Virus record (IMG/VR): IMGVR_UViG_3300044611_001332
Span: 1-50,511 of that record
Length of the DNA: 50,511 nucleotides
Source of the DNA: a virus
Strand: one strand, 5' to 3'
The notes beneath the pieces were generated by a model. That model saw only the letters and a list, made by a program, of their open reading frames with translations, searched no databases and was not told the origin of the DNA. Each line of letters begins with the position of its first letter. Positions within the stretch are counted from its first letter, which is position 1. Shown one piece after another: positions 20,773 to 28,846 of this stretch. A program made the translations under genes and the position numbers.

Positions 20773-20802
20773 AGGTTCTATGTGCTTTACAAAAACCTTA
20801 CC

Positions 20803-21033
20803 ATGGCCGTATTATGCAAACCCAAGATCATAGGAACAGTAGCCTGTGATTCCGGTTCAATCGCTCTTGTTGACCCGTCTCATCTTGAAGTATCGAACGC
20901 AGATACTGTTCAGCTTCCTCATTGGAATCTGTTTACTTCTGTTGATACTGAAATGGGGGATGGAGAATTTGTTGTTTACGCTCAACGTGACAACCGTGGT
21001 TGTTTGCGTCGAGTCATCATTGAAATTGAATGA
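20803..21033 (+). CDS. Small beta-rich hypothetical protein
   Basis: 76 residues from ATG 20803 (MAVLCKPKIIGTVACDSGSIALVDPSHL...). Alternating strands with an MGDGEFVVYAQRD hairpin. The G-T-V-x-C-D-S-G-x-(I/L) opening recalls DUF4241-like or carbohydrate-fold proteins, but too weakly to assign. Its stop overlaps the next start (ATGA at 21030). Confidence 0.55.
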   Translation: MAVLCKPKIIGTVACDSGSIALVDPSHLEVSNADTVQLPHWNLFTSVDTEMGDGEFVVYAQRDNRGCLRRVIIEIE

Positions 21034-21182
21034 TTTCTACTTACGTCTTTCTAGTCTGGGTTCTTATTAATATCATCTTTCTATTTAACTTTACGCTTCC
21101 GGTTGGTTACCTTGTTATTGTCAACCTGTCCTTTATAGTAGCCAGTATCCTTTCGGACACTGAACCTTCTAATCGGATATGA
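21030..21182 (+). CDS. Small two-span membrane peptide, 50 residues
   Basis: ATG 21030 encodes MISTYVFLVWVLINIIFLFN, a turn (TLPVGY), a second hydrophobic stretch (LVIVNLSFIVASIL) and a polar end. Both ends overlap neighbours in ATGA form, good evidence of translation. Two short spans suggest a holin-like or membrane-modulating peptide, which is inference. Confidence 0.6.
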   Translation: MISTYVFLVWVLINIIFLFNFTLPVGYLVIVNLSFIVASILSDTEPSNRI

Positions 21183-21457
21183 GCAACCTGCTTGACCCCA
21201 GGCGCGAGCCCAATCGCTGGCTTGCTGCTATGTTTGATCACCTTCTCCAGGTTGGCGATGCTGACTCTCTTGATTCTCTTCGTTCTGGTTATTATCAACT
21301 TTGTAATGTTGTTGAGCCTGGTTTGATTGACAGTCTATTTCAACCTTGGATTGAAGCATATCTTCAAGGACTCCAGGAAACGGATGAAACAGAAAACATT
21401 CAAAGTATCCAGCGTCCACCGCAGGGGCTAGAGGATCTGCCGGAACCACTCCAATAA
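21179..21457 (+). CDS. Acidic hypothetical protein
   Basis: 92 residues from ATG 21179 (MSNLLDPRREPNRWLAAMFDHLL...). Mostly helical with an acidic, Gln/Pro-rich end. It is coupled to the membrane peptide upstream. The whole 3' part lies opposite the C-terminal end of a minus-strand gene (21228-21911), so at least one of the two ends is constrained by the other. Confidence 0.55.
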   Translation: MSNLLDPRREPNRWLAAMFDHLLQVGDADSLDSLRSGYYQLCNVVEPGLIDSLFQPWIEAYLQGLQETDETENIQSIQRPPQGLEDLPEPLQ

Positions 21458-21911
21458 TTTCCCCTAACTCATACAACGGTTCAGAAGCGTACGGTGGTCT
21501 GTGCCACCAAAACTTTAAGGCTTCCCAATCTACTAACCAGTCCGGGTGGTATGCCAACCACCTGGACCATGCTTTAAATTGTTTTTCTGGATGCCTTGAA
21601 GTGCAATCTAAGTACAGACAGTCACCAGGTTCTATTTGCCAGCGTGCTAACAACAGGTGTTTAAAGCCTCGATTGATTGATTTGAAACCACCCTTGCCTG
21701 TTAGGTGGCTACGCATGTTGCTAGCACGTTTGTTTTTTTTATTTCGATACCAATCGTTAAGTTGTCGTTTTGATTTACTAATAGCATAAGCTACACGCCA
21801 CACCCAATGATTACCGGTAAAGCAAAACTCTGGTGTTAAAAAGAGTTTGCAATACTGATCATTGATTTTAAACGTAGTAGTGCTACGCTTTCGGGATACT
21901 CTATAGGTCAT
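21228..21911 (-). CDS. Basic Trp-rich protein, antisense to neighbour
   Basis: 227 residues from ATG 21911 (MTYRVSRKRSTTTFKINDQY...). Dense in Trp, Lys and Arg (KSKRQLNDWYRNKKNKRA, SRWLAYHPDWLVDWEALKFWWHRPPY), a composition typical of nucleic-acid-binding proteins. I associate a similar sequence with cyanophage and picocyanobacterial hypothetical proteins. The last 76 codons run antisense through the gene at 21179-21457 and become low-complexity, so only about residues 1-150 look conserved. Confidence 0.6.
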   Translation of the reverse strand: MTYRVSRKRSTTTFKINDQYCKLFLTPEFCFTGNHWVWRVAYAISKSKRQLNDWYRNKKNKRASNMRSHLTGKGGFKSINRGFKHLLLARWQIEPGDCLYLDCTSRHPEKQFKAWSRWLAYHPDWLVDWEALKFWWHRPPYASEPLYELGEIIGVVPADPLAPAVDAGYFECFLFHPFPGVLEDMLQSKVEIDCQSNQAQQHYKVDNNQNEENQESQHRQPGEGDQT

Positions 21912-21914
21912 GGC

Positions 21915-22193
21915 GTGGACGATCTTATCATTGCTATCCAACAAGATCCCGAATTATGGGAGATTGTTGAGAAGCTGAAAAGTCCTGATGAAGATCTAGA
22001 AGATTTCCTGCTCAGCATAGCTCATATGCTATCCATTGAGTTTCAGGAGCTTCATAAAACAGATCTTTCCGATAAACTTGCTTCTTTATTCGGTGGTCTT
22101 CCTAGTAAGTCACTGATCATGGCACCGATGCTCCTGCACATTGCACTGGACATCTTTTTGATGCGTGCCATTCCTCAACAAGAGGAGGGGTGA
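21915..22193 (+). CDS. Helical acidic protein
   Basis: 92 residues from GTG 21915, four bases from the divergent ATG at 21911. Acidic helices (DPELWEIVEKLKSPDEDLEDFLLSIAHML), then LFGGLPSKSLIMAPMLLHIALDIFLM, a possible membrane-associated helix. No family recognised. The divergent start sites are too close for separate conventional promoters, so at least one transcript starts inside the other gene. Confidence 0.55.
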   Translation: MDDLIIAIQQDPELWEIVEKLKSPDEDLEDFLLSIAHMLSIEFQELHKTDLSDKLASLFGGLPSKSLIMAPMLLHIALDIFLMRAIPQQEEG

Positions 22194-22194
22194 T

Positions 22195-22428
22195 ATGCAA
22201 CACGGTTATGTTCTTTGTAACTATGATCTGTCTCAGGTGTTGTGTCTGACGCCAGAGAAAGATGGCGTGGTCCTGCAAGATGTGAGCAGTACAAAAGTAC
22301 TCAATAAAGCGATATGCTTGTCAGACCTGACTGAAGCTAAGAATGTTTTACAAATGCTTCAGAATAAAGAGATGACAGGCGATCTTGAGATTGTTAATGT
22401 GGCACGACTGTACAAGAAATTCTTCTAA
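22195..22428 (+). CDS. Small hypothetical protein ahead of DNA polymerase
   Basis: 77 residues from ATG 22195, placed by GAGGAGG seven bases upstream, one of the best Shine-Dalgarno sites in the window. Mixed strands and helices, basic end (NVARLYKKFF). No family recognised. Only 12 bases separate it from the polymerase gene. Confidence 0.6.
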   Translation: MQHGYVLCNYDLSQVLCLTPEKDGVVLQDVSSTKVLNKAICLSDLTEAKNVLQMLQNKEMTGDLEIVNVARLYKKFF

Positions 22429-22440
22429 GGTGATCTCAGT

Positions 22441-24288
22441 ATGAGACTTGTTCTAGACCTTGAGAGTAATGGATTGTTGCCAGTGATGGACACGATCCAT
22501 TGTATTGTTCTGCGTGATCTAGATACAGGTAACATCATTAGCTGTGCTGATCAACCTGGTTATCACAGCCTTGAGATGGCCCTTGATTTTATAAGAGAAG
22601 CCACGTTAATTGTTGGGCACAACGTTATCAAGTTTGATATACCTGCCCTTAAAAAAATATATCCAAGCTTACAACTTAAACCTAATGTTGAATATTACGA
22701 TACGTTAGTTGTTAGTAGGGTTATGTGGCCCGAGTTAGAGCCTGTTGATGCTGCTAAGTTTTCACATATCCCACGTAAATACTTTGGTCGCCACAGCTTA
22801 GCAGCCTGGGGTGAGCGCCTTGGCGTAAGCAAGATTAACTTCAAAGAAGAAAGTAAAAAAGATAACGATGAAGTAGAAGATGTGTGGGAAAGATGGACTC
22901 CTACAATGCAAACATATTGTGAAGGTGACGTAGAAGTATCGACTAGACTATATGAATATCTTTCCTGCCAACAGCTTGACCCCAGGTGTCAGCAACTAGA
23001 GCATGAGTTTGCTCTGGTCATGATGCAGCAGGAAACATTTGGGTTTCCCTTCAATGAAAAGGCAGCCTATGCGTTGGTCAACACGCTCAAAGCTCGACGC
23101 TCTGAGCTTGAGGATGAACTGCAAACAACCTTCCCGCCAATCGAGGAAGAACGCTGGTCGGAAAAGACTGGCAAACAACTTAAAACAGAGATTACAGTAT
23201 TCAATCCTGCCTCCAGGACACAGATCTCGCAGCGGCTACGAGCTAAGTACCCTGAGATTACATTTGAATCCACGAAAAAGGGTAAGCCCAAGGTGGATGA
23301 TGACGTTCTGGAATCTCTTGGTCAGAAATATCCAGAAGCTAAGTTGTTGGCTGAGTACCAACTCTTTAACAAAAGGCTTGGTCAAATCGCAGAGGGGAAG
23401 GAAGCGTGGTTAAACCATTGCAGGATCTATAACGATGGCCGTATTCATGGCGAAGTTATTACTAACACTTGCATTAGCGGCAGATGTAGCCACAAACGGC
23501 CCAACATGGCCCAAGTCCCCAGTGTTGGTCACGCTTTTGGAGCTGAGTGCAGGGCTCTGTTTTATGCTCCTGATGGTTGGTTGTTGGTTGGTGCTGATGC
23601 TTCTGGACTCGAACTCAGGGCGCTAGGCTCCTGGCTTGCTTACTTTGATGATGGTGAGTACGCCAGGCTAGTCAGCACTGAGGGTTTTGATATCCACACA
23701 TACAATGCCAAACTCTTTGGGATCTACGATGGTGTAGGCGAGATCAGCAAGGCTACCCGTGATCTATCGAAGCGGCTTATTTATTGCATCTTGTATGGTG
23801 GCGGTGCAAAAAAGACTGGATCCATTATTTCTCCTGACGAAGGTGAAAATACCCAGTACCAGCAGGGTAAGAAAACCATTGATACGTTCTATCGGAATCT
23901 ACCTGCTATCAAGAAGCTTAAAGATCTCATCGAAGAACGCATTACGCAACGCGGTTATCTTACTGGTATTGACGGCAGACGGTTACAGATTCGCTCTAAA
24001 CATTCAGCCCTCAACCAACTCCTCCAATCGACGGGAGCGATTGCGGTAAAGAAAGCAACAACAATTCTTTATGATGATTTAACTAATGAAGGATTAGTCT
24101 TTGCAAAGGACTGGGGATTTGTTGCACACGTACACGATGAATATCAGGCTTTAGTTAAGCCTGAGTACGTTGATCTTTATACCAAGCTAGCTATTGATTC
24201 GTTCCGTAAATCTGGTGAGTACTTTCAGTTGAAGTGTCCACTTACTGGTGAAGCCAGGACAGGTAAGAACTGGCAAGAAACTCACTGA
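22441..24288 (+). CDS. Family A DNA polymerase with 3'-5' exonuclease, T7-like
   Basis: 615 residues. Exonuclease: Exo I DLES (5-8), Exo II GHNVIKFD (about 60-67) and Exo III YCEGD (about 160). Polymerase: motif A DASGLELR (386-393), motif B RDLSKRLIYCILYGGG (440-455) with Tyr at the position that governs dideoxynucleotide discrimination in T7, and motif C HDE (565-567). All catalytic carboxylates are visible. Size and order fit phage T7-type replicative polymerases. It is the replicative polymerase of this phage, acting with the primase-helicase at 38582 and SSBs. Confidence 0.95.
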   Translation: MRLVLDLESNGLLPVMDTIHCIVLRDLDTGNIISCADQPGYHSLEMALDFIREATLIVGHNVIKFDIPALKKIYPSLQLKPNVEYYDTLVVSRVMWPELEPVDAAKFSHIPRKYFGRHSLAAWGERLGVSKINFKEESKKDNDEVEDVWERWTPTMQTYCEGDVEVSTRLYEYLSCQQLDPRCQQLEHEFALVMMQQETFGFPFNEKAAYALVNTLKARRSELEDELQTTFPPIEEERWSEKTGKQLKTEITVFNPASRTQISQRLRAKYPEITFESTKKGKPKVDDDVLESLGQKYPEAKLLAEYQLFNKRLGQIAEGKEAWLNHCRIYNDGRIHGEVITNTCISGRCSHKRPNMAQVPSVGHAFGAECRALFYAPDGWLLVGADASGLELRALGSWLAYFDDGEYARLVSTEGFDIHTYNAKLFGIYDGVGEISKATRDLSKRLIYCILYGGGAKKTGSIISPDEGENTQYQQGKKTIDTFYRNLPAIKKLKDLIEERITQRGYLTGIDGRRLQIRSKHSALNQLLQSTGAIAVKKATTILYDDLTNEGLVFAKDWGFVAHVHDEYQALVKPEYVDLYTKLAIDSFRKSGEYFQLKCPLTGEARTGKNWQETH

Positions 24289-25422
24289 TTACTTAGATTC
24301 AACTTGGAAAGGACCACCATATCCTGTTCCTTTCAAGCGATGTTTAGATTCATCGTATCCATATTGACGCAAGCTTTGCTCTAGCCCACTGTAATCACTT
24401 CCTCTAAAGCGATCTACAACAGGATCAATCACATAATCTGTGACAACATCTGCAAGTTTTTCTGCGCCGCGACCAGCTAATTCTCCAATAACTCCTTCAG
24501 TAAAACCACGCGTTGCTGGTGGTCCTGCATAAGTTGCAAATGCGCCACCAAGTAAACGACGGCCTTTAGGTAAACCTAGCTCACCTGCTAATCTAAAAGC
24601 GTTACGAGTTGCCAATGCTTCTTCTGCAAGCGTGTGTCTTATGCCAGGAGAAGTTACATTGCTTAAAAGTCCTTCAAGTCCAGCTTGCCATAAACTTCTG
24701 TTTTCATCTTGAGAATTTCTGCCTGCACTTAAACCACTGATAGTTCCTGGTTCAATATACTGTTTTCCATATCGTAAGTTGCGTTCTTTTTGCGCAAGAC
24801 CTGGATCAGCAAAGTTAAGAGCGTGTCCAAACTCATGCAAAGTAACCGGTGCTGAATATCTAGCATAATTTTTTAGTTGTGGTTTTTCATCCATTAATTT
24901 ATTGAAACGTTCATCTAACTCAGGTTTGCTGCCCCAAGGTAGGCTTTGAAGATCCTGCATAATAGGTGATATTTTTTCATCGAATTTTCCAAGATCTTGC
25001 ATGTATTTTGCACGTGCTTCATCAGACAAAACTCCTTGAACATTGACACGATTTTCATTATCGAAAAAAGCATCAGGATGGTCTATAAAACCGGTAAAGT
25101 TTACAGGTGTTCTTAGTTTTGGATTAAGAAACTCTTGTACTTTTTCAATGGTTGATAAAGGAACTTGTGTTGCAGGATTTGCTCTTAATTTATTGAGTGT
25201 TTCACTTCCTAATGAAGCTGATTGATTTAGTAAAGACCGAGCTGCGTTAACTCCTGTAACTTCTCTTGCAAAATTCTGTGCTTCTTCTACTTTTCTACGG
25301 TTTACAGACTGTCCTACATAAGGACTATCAGCTCCACCAGGGAGCAGCCCTCCCGCTAAGTTTTTATCTACGGCTCCATAAACTTTTTGAAAGCCGCCGC
25401 TTAGCCAGTTAGGAAAAGGCAT
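24289..25422 (-). CDS. Virion-type protein with HExxH metallopeptidase motif
   Basis: 377 residues from ATG 25422 (MPFPNWLSGGFQKVYGAVDK...). Around residue 200 lies VTLHEFGHALNF, an HExxH zinc motif, and an EEALATRNAFRLA segment follows about 80 residues later that could supply a third ligand. The N-terminus is Gly/Asn-rich like the other minus-strand virion-type proteins. A virion-borne peptidase for prohead maturation or entry is possible. Its stop abuts the polymerase stop on the opposite strand. Confidence 0.6.
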   Translation of the reverse strand: MPFPNWLSGGFQKVYGAVDKNLAGGLLPGGADSPYVGQSVNRRKVEEAQNFAREVTGVNAARSLLNQSASLGSETLNKLRANPATQVPLSTIEKVQEFLNPKLRTPVNFTGFIDHPDAFFDNENRVNVQGVLSDEARAKYMQDLGKFDEKISPIMQDLQSLPWGSKPELDERFNKLMDEKPQLKNYARYSAPVTLHEFGHALNFADPGLAQKERNLRYGKQYIEPGTISGLSAGRNSQDENRSLWQAGLEGLLSNVTSPGIRHTLAEEALATRNAFRLAGELGLPKGRRLLGGAFATYAGPPATRGFTEGVIGELAGRGAEKLADVVTDYVIDPVVDRFRGSDYSGLEQSLRQYGYDESKHRLKGTGYGGPFQVESK

Positions 25423-25451
25423 TGTATTTTTTAACCTACTTTAATTTTAAA

Positions 25452-25562
25452 TTACTTTTTCTTTCCGCCGTTCTTAGCTTTACGAGCATTGGCATTACCG
25501 CTATTCTGCTTAGCATTTTGCTTAGCAGTTGCAGCGGATTTTTTGTTCTTTGGTTTAGACAT
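25452..25562 (-). CDS. Very basic 36-residue protein
   Basis: ATG at 25562 encodes MSKPKNKKSAATAKQNAKQN followed by more Asn/Ala/Lys and ends GGKKK. About one third of residues are Lys. The start overlaps the stop of the preceding minus-strand gene (TAATG), indicating coupling. Such peptides can be virion DNA-binding components; no specific role is known. Confidence 0.55.
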   Translation of the reverse strand: MSKPKNKKSAATAKQNAKQNSGNANARKAKNGGKKK

Positions 25563-26872
25563 TAGCGGCTAATTTCCTCCCAATCTAGAGAAGCATGGAT
25601 GTCTGCACCGCTAACATCAGATGCTGCAATTAAAGTCAGCTCGTAGGGTGTAGATGTAAAAGGTTCTCTTTCTAATTGGAAAGTAAAAAGAGCTTCCTTA
25701 AGAATGTCAACTGGAGTAGATCCTTGGTTAGCGCCAATGGTATAACCGCTGGCTAAGATTCGTCCAGTTCCTTGGGTAAATCCTGTACCCGTAATGTTAT
25801 ATTCTACTGCAGAATTAGTTCCTGCACTAACCCACGTTCCGCCTGTTGTTGTACCACTTGCAACAACTCTCCAGTTATATGTTGCATTGTTTGTAATCCC
25901 AATCAATGAAAGAGCTGTCAAAATAACAATGGCATCTAAACGATTAGGAGATGTTTTAAGCCGGATTGACGCCAGGGGGTAGTAGGTTCCTGCTGTTGTT
26001 AGGTCAACAGGAGTTGTAATTGGAGTACCAATTGCTTGTTGTACGCCCCTAAGTTCGTAGCCTCCTTCGGAAACAACAGAAGAACAAACTTGTTTTAATG
26101 TACTGTTACTTGCAGTTGTTCCTGTGTTTTCAATCTCATAGCGTAAAGGTAAAGATGCTGTTGTGATATAGGTTGAAGTAATTATATTGGCGTGATGGAA
26201 AGAATGGCAGTGAATAAATACACCATTGATAACAAAACCTAAGCGAACTGTTCCTAAACCAAGCCACTCAATATCCATCCAAAAGATCTGTGCTTTTGTA
26301 ATATCAAGAGTCAGTCCTGAAAGACCTTCACCATCTAATTTATCTACGTTCCAGTTACTCTGGGCTACACGTGTTTCTGTTACGGATCCAGTGACGCTGC
26401 TTCTTTCAACAAAAGATAAGGTTGAACCATTTAATTCAACGTAGATACCATTATCATTTCCAAAGTATCCAACACGTTGACGTAAATTTTGTTTTGCAGG
26501 ATTGAATACAAAAGTATTTAATACAAGAAGACTTTTACCTGGTTGGTATGAGAAAACCTTAGTAGTTTCTCGATATACTTTTGATCCTGACGTTGTTGTT
26601 ACGTTTAAATTAACTAAACCTTCGCTAGTACTGAACGATGTTGTCCCACCACTTGCTGTATTTATTGCCCACAAACCATTATCGTTATAGCGATGGCTAG
26701 AATCAAACAAAGTTAAGGGTTGTGACATCCTTAACCGTCCAAAAGCATCACTTGCTATTGAACTGCCTCCACCTGATGGAGCTGTTATCGCTACATTTAG
26801 TACCTGATCATCAGGATTTAGTACTTTGACAACCTCATAAAGATTGTCATCTCTTTCAATAACGGTTGCCAT
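25562..26872 (-). CDS. Virion structural protein, large beta-rich
   Basis: 436 residues. The phrase SSIASDAFGRLRMSQPLTLFDS followed by a long beta-rich body with W-M-D-I-E-W-L-G and C-H-S-F-H-H motifs and repeats of T-T-S-G/T-T-A-S is one I recognise from structural proteins of marine and freshwater phages. It is probably a tail or fibre component. It lies between the small basic gene and the gene at 26875, all in one overlapping minus-strand unit. Confidence 0.7.
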   Translation of the reverse strand: MATVIERDDNLYEVVKVLNPDDQVLNVAITAPSGGGSSIASDAFGRLRMSQPLTLFDSSHRYNDNGLWAINTASGGTTSFSTSEGLVNLNVTTTSGSKVYRETTKVFSYQPGKSLLVLNTFVFNPAKQNLRQRVGYFGNDNGIYVELNGSTLSFVERSSVTGSVTETRVAQSNWNVDKLDGEGLSGLTLDITKAQIFWMDIEWLGLGTVRLGFVINGVFIHCHSFHHANIITSTYITTASLPLRYEIENTGTTASNSTLKQVCSSVVSEGGYELRGVQQAIGTPITTPVDLTTAGTYYPLASIRLKTSPNRLDAIVILTALSLIGITNNATYNWRVVASGTTTGGTWVSAGTNSAVEYNITGTGFTQGTGRILASGYTIGANQGSTPVDILKEALFTFQLEREPFTSTPYELTLIAASDVSGADIHASLDWEEISR

Positions 26873-26874
26873 GA

Positions 26875-27213
26875 TTACTGCGCCGAGAAGCTAAGACGTA
26901 CAATAGCATTTGTTCCGCCAGTTTCTTTGTAGAAGTTAGCGCGAACAAATTTCACAGGGATGTTGCTGGCTTTATAAACAAAGGTTCCGTTCTCAGTTAT
27001 GGTATTTGAAATGATGGGTCCGTAGTGCGTTCCATCAATGCTGCCATCCAGTCGAACAACAACATTTGTATCAATATTGCTGACGGTAGCTACCAAAGAA
27101 TAATTCTTGGTGGAGAAGTAATTGTTTTCATACACAGACACAGGTGGCGTTGTTCCAGGCGCTGTTAGCTCTCCTGCGTTAAAGAACAACGTGTCCTGAA
27201 AATACGTAACCAC
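26875..27213 (-). CDS. Small virion-type beta protein
   Basis: 112 residues (MVTYFQDTLFFNAGELTAPGTTPP...). All-beta pattern with SLVATVSNIDTNVVVRLDGSIDG, similar to small conserved domains that accompany phage structural proteins. It is the first gene of the minus-strand unit 27213-24289, two bases ahead of the large structural gene. Confidence 0.65.
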   Translation of the reverse strand: MVTYFQDTLFFNAGELTAPGTTPPVSVYENNYFSTKNYSLVATVSNIDTNVVVRLDGSIDGTHYGPIISNTITENGTFVYKASNIPVKFVRANFYKETGGTNAIVRLSFSAQ

Positions 27214-27282
27214 TTCTTAAGACTCTTTTCTCCTTGCCATTCTAGAAGAAGTAAGTACAGTACACACGGTGCCCACCTTCTC

Positions 27283-27459
27283 ATGGAACCCCAACGCATC
27301 AGTGCTATTAAAGCCTCCCTGTACGACATGTCCATGGAGGAACTTCAAGATATGAGCGATGATCTCAGCGATCTCATCTCAGTCTTAATCACGCGCCAGG
27401 TAGCAATCGAAGATGCCATCTTGGATCGCCTTGAAGCAGCTTTTGCAAAACAGGCATGA
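27283..27459 (+). CDS. Small helical protein ahead of dCMP deaminase
   Basis: 58 residues from ATG 27283 (MEPQRISAIKASLYDMSMEE...), predicted as two acidic helices (MEELQDMSDDLSDLISVLITRQ and AIEDAILDRLEAAF). The TGA overlaps the deaminase ATG at 27456 in ATGA form. No family recognised; its short two-helix plan resembles small dimerising adaptors. Confidence 0.6.
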   Translation: MEPQRISAIKASLYDMSMEELQDMSDDLSDLISVLITRQVAIEDAILDRLEAAFAKQA

Positions 27460-27911
27460 ACCCTGAAGAGCATAAGTGGCACCAGCGTTTTACCTTGTTG
27501 GCTAGGCAAGTCGCCAGCTGGAGTAAAGATCCATCCACTCAAGTTGGTTGTGTACTAACCAACAACAAAAAAGTTTTAAGTGTTGGATATAACGGATTTC
27601 CTAAGAACATTAGTGATGACCTAAACCGACTCATTGATCGTGAGCAAAAGTATGAAATCACTGTTCATGCTGAAGTTAATGCAGTCACAACAGCTGCACT
27701 TCACGGTGTCAGTACTGAAGGCGCTAACGCTTACATTACTTTCAATCCATGCTCTCGCTGTGCTGCTGTACTTATCAACGCAGGTATTAATGCCATCTAT
27801 GTGGATGGCGGTTCCGAAATCCCTGAGCGTTGGTTAGAAAACTTCATACTGGCCAGCAAAATTCTTGCTGAAGCCGGGGTAGAGTACCACACCATTGATC
27901 CCACTTCCTAA
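27456..27911 (+). CDS. Deoxycytidylate (dCMP) deaminase
   Basis: 151 residues. The zinc site is complete: HAEVNA (71-76) with catalytic Glu73, and PCSRC (98-102). KDPSTQVGCVLT and GYNGFP are typical of phage and eukaryotic dCMP deaminases. It converts dCMP to dUMP, the substrate of ThyX at 18781, and may respond to dCTP/dTTP. Coupled to the small gene upstream and three bases from the SSB gene downstream. Confidence 0.93.
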   Translation: MNPEEHKWHQRFTLLARQVASWSKDPSTQVGCVLTNNKKVLSVGYNGFPKNISDDLNRLIDREQKYEITVHAEVNAVTTAALHGVSTEGANAYITFNPCSRCAAVLINAGINAIYVDGGSEIPERWLENFILASKILAEAGVEYHTIDPTS

Positions 27912-27913
27912 TC

Positions 27914-28663
27914 ATGAACAATCTGCTTGCCACTGGTATTTATGCCGGTGAGAAATTTATGGATAATGGTTTGCGTTTTGTGCAAATCAATCTTCCAAAG
28001 GTAGGTAATTCAGGTGCACAAGTTCCTCTACTTGTTGTACCTAATAAAGCTGCAGGTGAAACCTTTGATGTGTTTCAACCTGGTGCAACATTATTAGTTG
28101 GAGGTCGGTTGTATCCCAACCGTCAAGATTACAAGATGTACTTGGTTCCTAACCAGGTGTTTCAGATTGCTCCCCCTAACCTCGTAGTTAATCAGGTTAA
28201 TCTTGCTGGTGGTGTGGGATTTATTCCAGAACAAAACAAGGAAGATCTGTTTACTTTCTCGCTGATGTGCTCAGCTCCAGCGCAGCAGATCCTTGGCCAC
28301 ACTTGGGATGACAGCCTTGCGTTCCGCATGGAAGCATGGGGTGATGATGCTAAGCGCATGACTGCAAACCTCCATGTGGGACGGCAGATCGCTGTGTCTG
28401 GCGTGCTCCGCTACAACACCTGGACCACACAGGATGGTCAGCAGCGTGGTATGTATCAGGTCCGCGTGAAGAGTGGTACCTATGCCTTCTTTGGTAAGAA
28501 CAAGAAGAAGGAAGAACAGAATGAGCTGCGGGCTGTCAACACTGGCAATCGGTTTGAGTCGCCAGCAGCTGTAACAGCGGAGCCTTATCAGTCCTCTGTG
28601 CAACTGCCTCCTTTGCAGCAGGACGTACCAGCCGGTATCAACGGTGACGATGTTCCTTTCTGA
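27914..28663 (+). CDS. Single-stranded DNA-binding protein, two OB-like halves
   Basis: 249 residues. Two strand-rich halves of similar plan (residues about 1-85 and 110-195; the second with RQIAVSGVLRYNTWTTQDGQQRGMYQVRV) suggest two OB folds in one chain. A basic segment NKKKEEQNE and a flexible linker lead to GDDVPF, matching the acidic-aromatic tip of SSB. It should coat ssDNA at the fork. A smaller SSB-like protein lies at 4220. The G-(V/D)-L-R-Y-N-(T)-W element is shared with that gene. Confidence 0.8.
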   Translation: MNNLLATGIYAGEKFMDNGLRFVQINLPKVGNSGAQVPLLVVPNKAAGETFDVFQPGATLLVGGRLYPNRQDYKMYLVPNQVFQIAPPNLVVNQVNLAGGVGFIPEQNKEDLFTFSLMCSAPAQQILGHTWDDSLAFRMEAWGDDAKRMTANLHVGRQIAVSGVLRYNTWTTQDGQQRGMYQVRVKSGTYAFFGKNKKKEEQNELRAVNTGNRFESPAAVTAEPYQSSVQLPPLQQDVPAGINGDDVPF

Positions 28664-28733
28664 TAAGAAAAAGTAATACGTAACAATGAATTCAATCCAT
28701 CTGCCTTAGCTAAGGTAGGGGAGGCGAAGAACC

Positions 28734-28762
28734 AAGGGTTGCAGGTGCTACTGCAACCTTTT
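28734..28762 (+). terminator. Rho-independent terminator
   Basis: GGTTGCAG (28737-28744) pairs perfectly with CTGCAACC (28751-28758), extended by AAG/TTT, with four T after the stem. Located 70 bases after the SSB stop. Confidence 0.75.
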
Positions 28763-28846
28763 CATCCTCAGGTCAGCGCCAGTGGAGCCAACCCGTTGTG
28801 CAGGTGCAACTCCTGCTCTGAGGACCATCCAAACGCAACGAACGTA

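Noticed and set aside
28798-28822. Possible third copy of the T-arm-like RNA element (GCAGG, loop TGCAACT, CCTGC)
   Set aside because: Stem and loop size fit, but the ATCCGTnAAAGCGGG core and the outer stem are missing.
28739-28846. N-terminal extension of the 28847 gene beginning MQVLLQPFHPQ
   Set aside because: The segment runs through a strong terminator hairpin (28734-28762) and is Cys/Pro-rich without similarity to the downstream domain.
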